From: Microcaldota archaeon
GTDB taxonomy: Archaea > Micrarchaeota > Micrarchaeia > Micrarchaeales > Micrarchaeaceae
Assembly (NCBI GenBank): GCA_021793035.1
Contig: JAJYTM010000030.1
Coordinates: forward strand, 1-7,713
Length of the DNA stretch: 7,713 nt
Direction of reading: 5' to 3'
Positions 6,225 through 7,713 of the stretch are shown here, one piece after another. The translations under genes were made by a program, and so were the position numbers. The notes beneath the pieces were generated by a model. The model was not told where the DNA came from, did not search any database, and saw nothing but the letters and a program-made list of their open reading frames with translations. How positions within the stretch are numbered: the stretch's first letter is position 1; each line of letters begins with the position of its first letter.

Positions 6225-7713
6225 TGCCATTTAGCAGATCGGGCCCAATCTCTTCGAACAGGTGCACATGCATCTTGCTGCCCAAGCTTCCAGCTATCTC
6301 TTTGTATTTGCCGTAGCTCTTCGCGTTCGTTACAACAAGCACTGCGTCATATGATTCAATCCTGCGCGAGAGCATTCCGCTCGTCTCAGCGAGGTTCTTC
6401 TTGCCGGTCTCGTATTCCAGCGCAATCCTCCTGCCCTTGTAGTTGATGGCCATATCCGGATTATTTGGGTTATCCATCACGTAATATTTAACCCCCAGTT
6501 CATGCAGCCTGCCAGCTATCTTGAGGAGCATTACCTCGTGCTCAAGGCCCGGATTCGGCTTTATGCCGATCCATGTGCCATCGCCAGCATCGAATGATTT
6601 GAGCGCCCCAGCTTCGAGCAGCCTCCGTACTTCATTGAGCCCCGCATCTCCGAATGCGCCTTTCACGCTCTTTTCAAGCGCCTCGAGCTTTATCGGCTTT
6701 CGCGATCCTATGACTACGAAATTGTCAATGCCTGCCCTGTCATCTGCCTTTTTTATGCCGGCGCTGCCAGGCAGGAACCTGCTTCCCCTGAATATCACCG
6801 GCGCCCCGAGGGTGTAGTTCACTAGCATTGCGCTGTGCTGGCTGAGCTTGCCGAGCATCATCCTTATCGCATCCGCCTTGTCCCTATCCCCCTCAGACAT
6901 GATGTTTGATATGTAGTTTATGTCCGAAGGCTCCCTTGGCCTGAACGATACTATGGTGCTCATATTGCCGGCTATCTCACTCCTCAGAGCAGATGCGCTA
7001 TGCGCCGCAATTATCACTCCGAGCCCGTACTTCCTGCCTTCGGCTATCAGCTTGGCCATCACGCCGCTCGTCTGGTAGCCTTTTTCCACCAGGAAGTCGC
7101 CCTCGTCTATTATGAGATAGAGCCTTATCCCGCGTTCCTTCTCATTTCTCTTCATGCCCCTGTAAAGCCTCTCCAGCAGCTCGTGTATGTATATTGTCTT
7201 CGCCTCCTCGCTATGTATCCCTGCAAGCGAGAAAGAGCTTAACGATCCCATCAGGCTTTCCACGCCTTTGCTGTCGCTGAAGAACGATTTGCCTTCCAGC
7301 AGCGATATCCTGCTGCGTATATGCTTCAACCTGTTTGTCTCGGATGCGCTTTTCGAATTAGCTATGAATATGTCTATCTCGTGGATCAGGTCATGCATCT
7401 TTGGCACGCGCTCCAGCTTGCCCTCTATCCTGTTGTACGCCTTCCTGTACATGTAGTTTATGCACTGCCTGAGCGAGAATTCCTGCAGGTACCCTAGCCC
7501 ATAGACATCTGCGAGCAGGCGCGCCAGCGAATCTGCCCTCTCCTTGACATCAAGGCCGTCGAGGGCGAATATGTTTATGCCATGGTCTACTGCATCATAC
7601 ACCCTGCCTCCTACTTCCTTGATTATGCCTTCGTGCTCATTGTGCGCATCGAGCAATATTGCAGGCACCTTGTGCCCCTCTATCTCGTGCAAAACCCTCT
7701 TGAGCAGCGTGCT
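6214..7713 (-). CDS. HerA/VirB4-like (DUF87-type) ATPase with C-terminal PD-(D/E)XK-like domain, N-terminus outside window
   Basis: 499 residues are visible, and the frame stays open to the right edge; the TTG at 7692 is internal. The first residues, STLLKRV, look like what follows the Gly-Lys of a Walker A motif, which would lie just outside. AILLDAHNEHEG (18-29) matches the next HerA strand. A helical insertion spans about 55-185. Walker B is LYLIIDEGDFL with Asp203-Glu204, and AEGRKYGLGVIIAAHS (224-239) is the HerA/FtsK-type motif following it, with His238 where Gln is usual. Residues about 342-386 may be a winged helix. The C-terminal 110 residues have a PD-(D/E)XK pattern: Glu391/Glu393 in a helix, NPD with Asp420, then IALEYETGK with Glu433 and Glu435. 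Such ATPases are hexameric pumps moving DNA during end resection, conjugation or packaging. No NurA-type gene is visible. The nuclease assignment is inference. Confidence 0.85.
   Translation of the reverse strand, partial: STLLKRVLHEIEGHKVPAILLDAHNEHEGIIKEVGGRVYDAVDHGINIFALDGLDVKERADSLARLLADVYGLGYLQEFSLRQCINYMYRKAYNRIEGKLERVPKMHDLIHEIDIFIANSKSASETNRLKHIRSRISLLEGKSFFSDSKGVESLMGSLSSFSLAGIHSEEAKTIYIHELLERLYRGMKRNEKERGIRLYLIIDEGDFLVEKGYQTSGVMAKLIAEGRKYGLGVIIAAHSASALRSEIAGNMSTIVSFRPREPSDINYISNIMSEGDRDKADAIRMMLGKLSQHSAMLVNYTLGAPVIFRGSRFLPGSAGIKKADDRAGIDNFVVIGSRKPIKLEALEKSVKGAFGDAGLNEVRRLLEAGALKSFDAGDGTWIGIKPNPGLEHEVMLLKIAGRLHELGVKYYVMDNPNNPDMAINYKGRRIALEYETGKKNLAETSGMLSRRIESYDAVLVVTNAKSYGKYKEIAGSLGSKMHVHLFEEIGPDLLNGITP

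Noticed and set aside
7690..7692. TTG as the start codon of the ATPase gene
   Set aside because: The frame stays open upstream to the window edge and the residues before it (STLLKRV) fit the helix following a Walker A loop, so the gene is truncated by the window instead.

Overview
The window most likely comes from an archaeon. TATA-box-like sequences sit about 33 to 46 bases upstream of the divergent start codons, leaders look short, and AUA (Ile) and AGG (Arg) codons are frequent. Two genes encode exported proteins packed with N-glycosylation sequons and Ser/Thr-rich stalks, and one encodes a HerA-type ATPase. Moderate GC, very compact spacing and many lineage-specific proteins fit a small-genome DPANN-type lineage such as Micrarchaeota. 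That placement is inference; no rRNA or other phylogenetic marker is present.

Layout, left to right: (1) the 3' part of a gene for an exported Ser/Thr-rich surface protein (+, 1-819, open at the left edge); (2) a complete cytosolic sensor histidine kinase with GAF-like and PAS-like domains (-, 843-3050); (3) a small helical HEPN-like protein (+, 3162-3536); (4) a membrane-anchored DUF4382-type protein with about 29 sequons (-, 3542-4972); (5) an unrecognised soluble helical protein (+, 5069-5914) followed 28 bases later by (6) an acylphosphatase (+, 5943-6224); (7) a HerA/VirB4-like ATPase truncated by the right edge, with an apparent C-terminal PD-(D/E)XK-type nuclease fold (-, 6214-7713).

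Genes alternate between strands. The convergent junctions are extremely tight: 23 bases, 5 bases, and an 11-base overlap. The two divergent gaps (111 and 96 bases) carry back-to-back TATA-like elements. Only genes 5 and 6 could form an operon. No gap reaches 300 bases, and I found no tRNA, rRNA, CRISPR array or insertion sequence. Functionally this is a mixed neighbourhood (cell surface, signalling, small-molecule phosphatase, DNA-processing ATPase) rather than one pathway. The most interesting item is the ATPase with an in-cis nuclease-like domain; I see no convincing multi-gene novel system.
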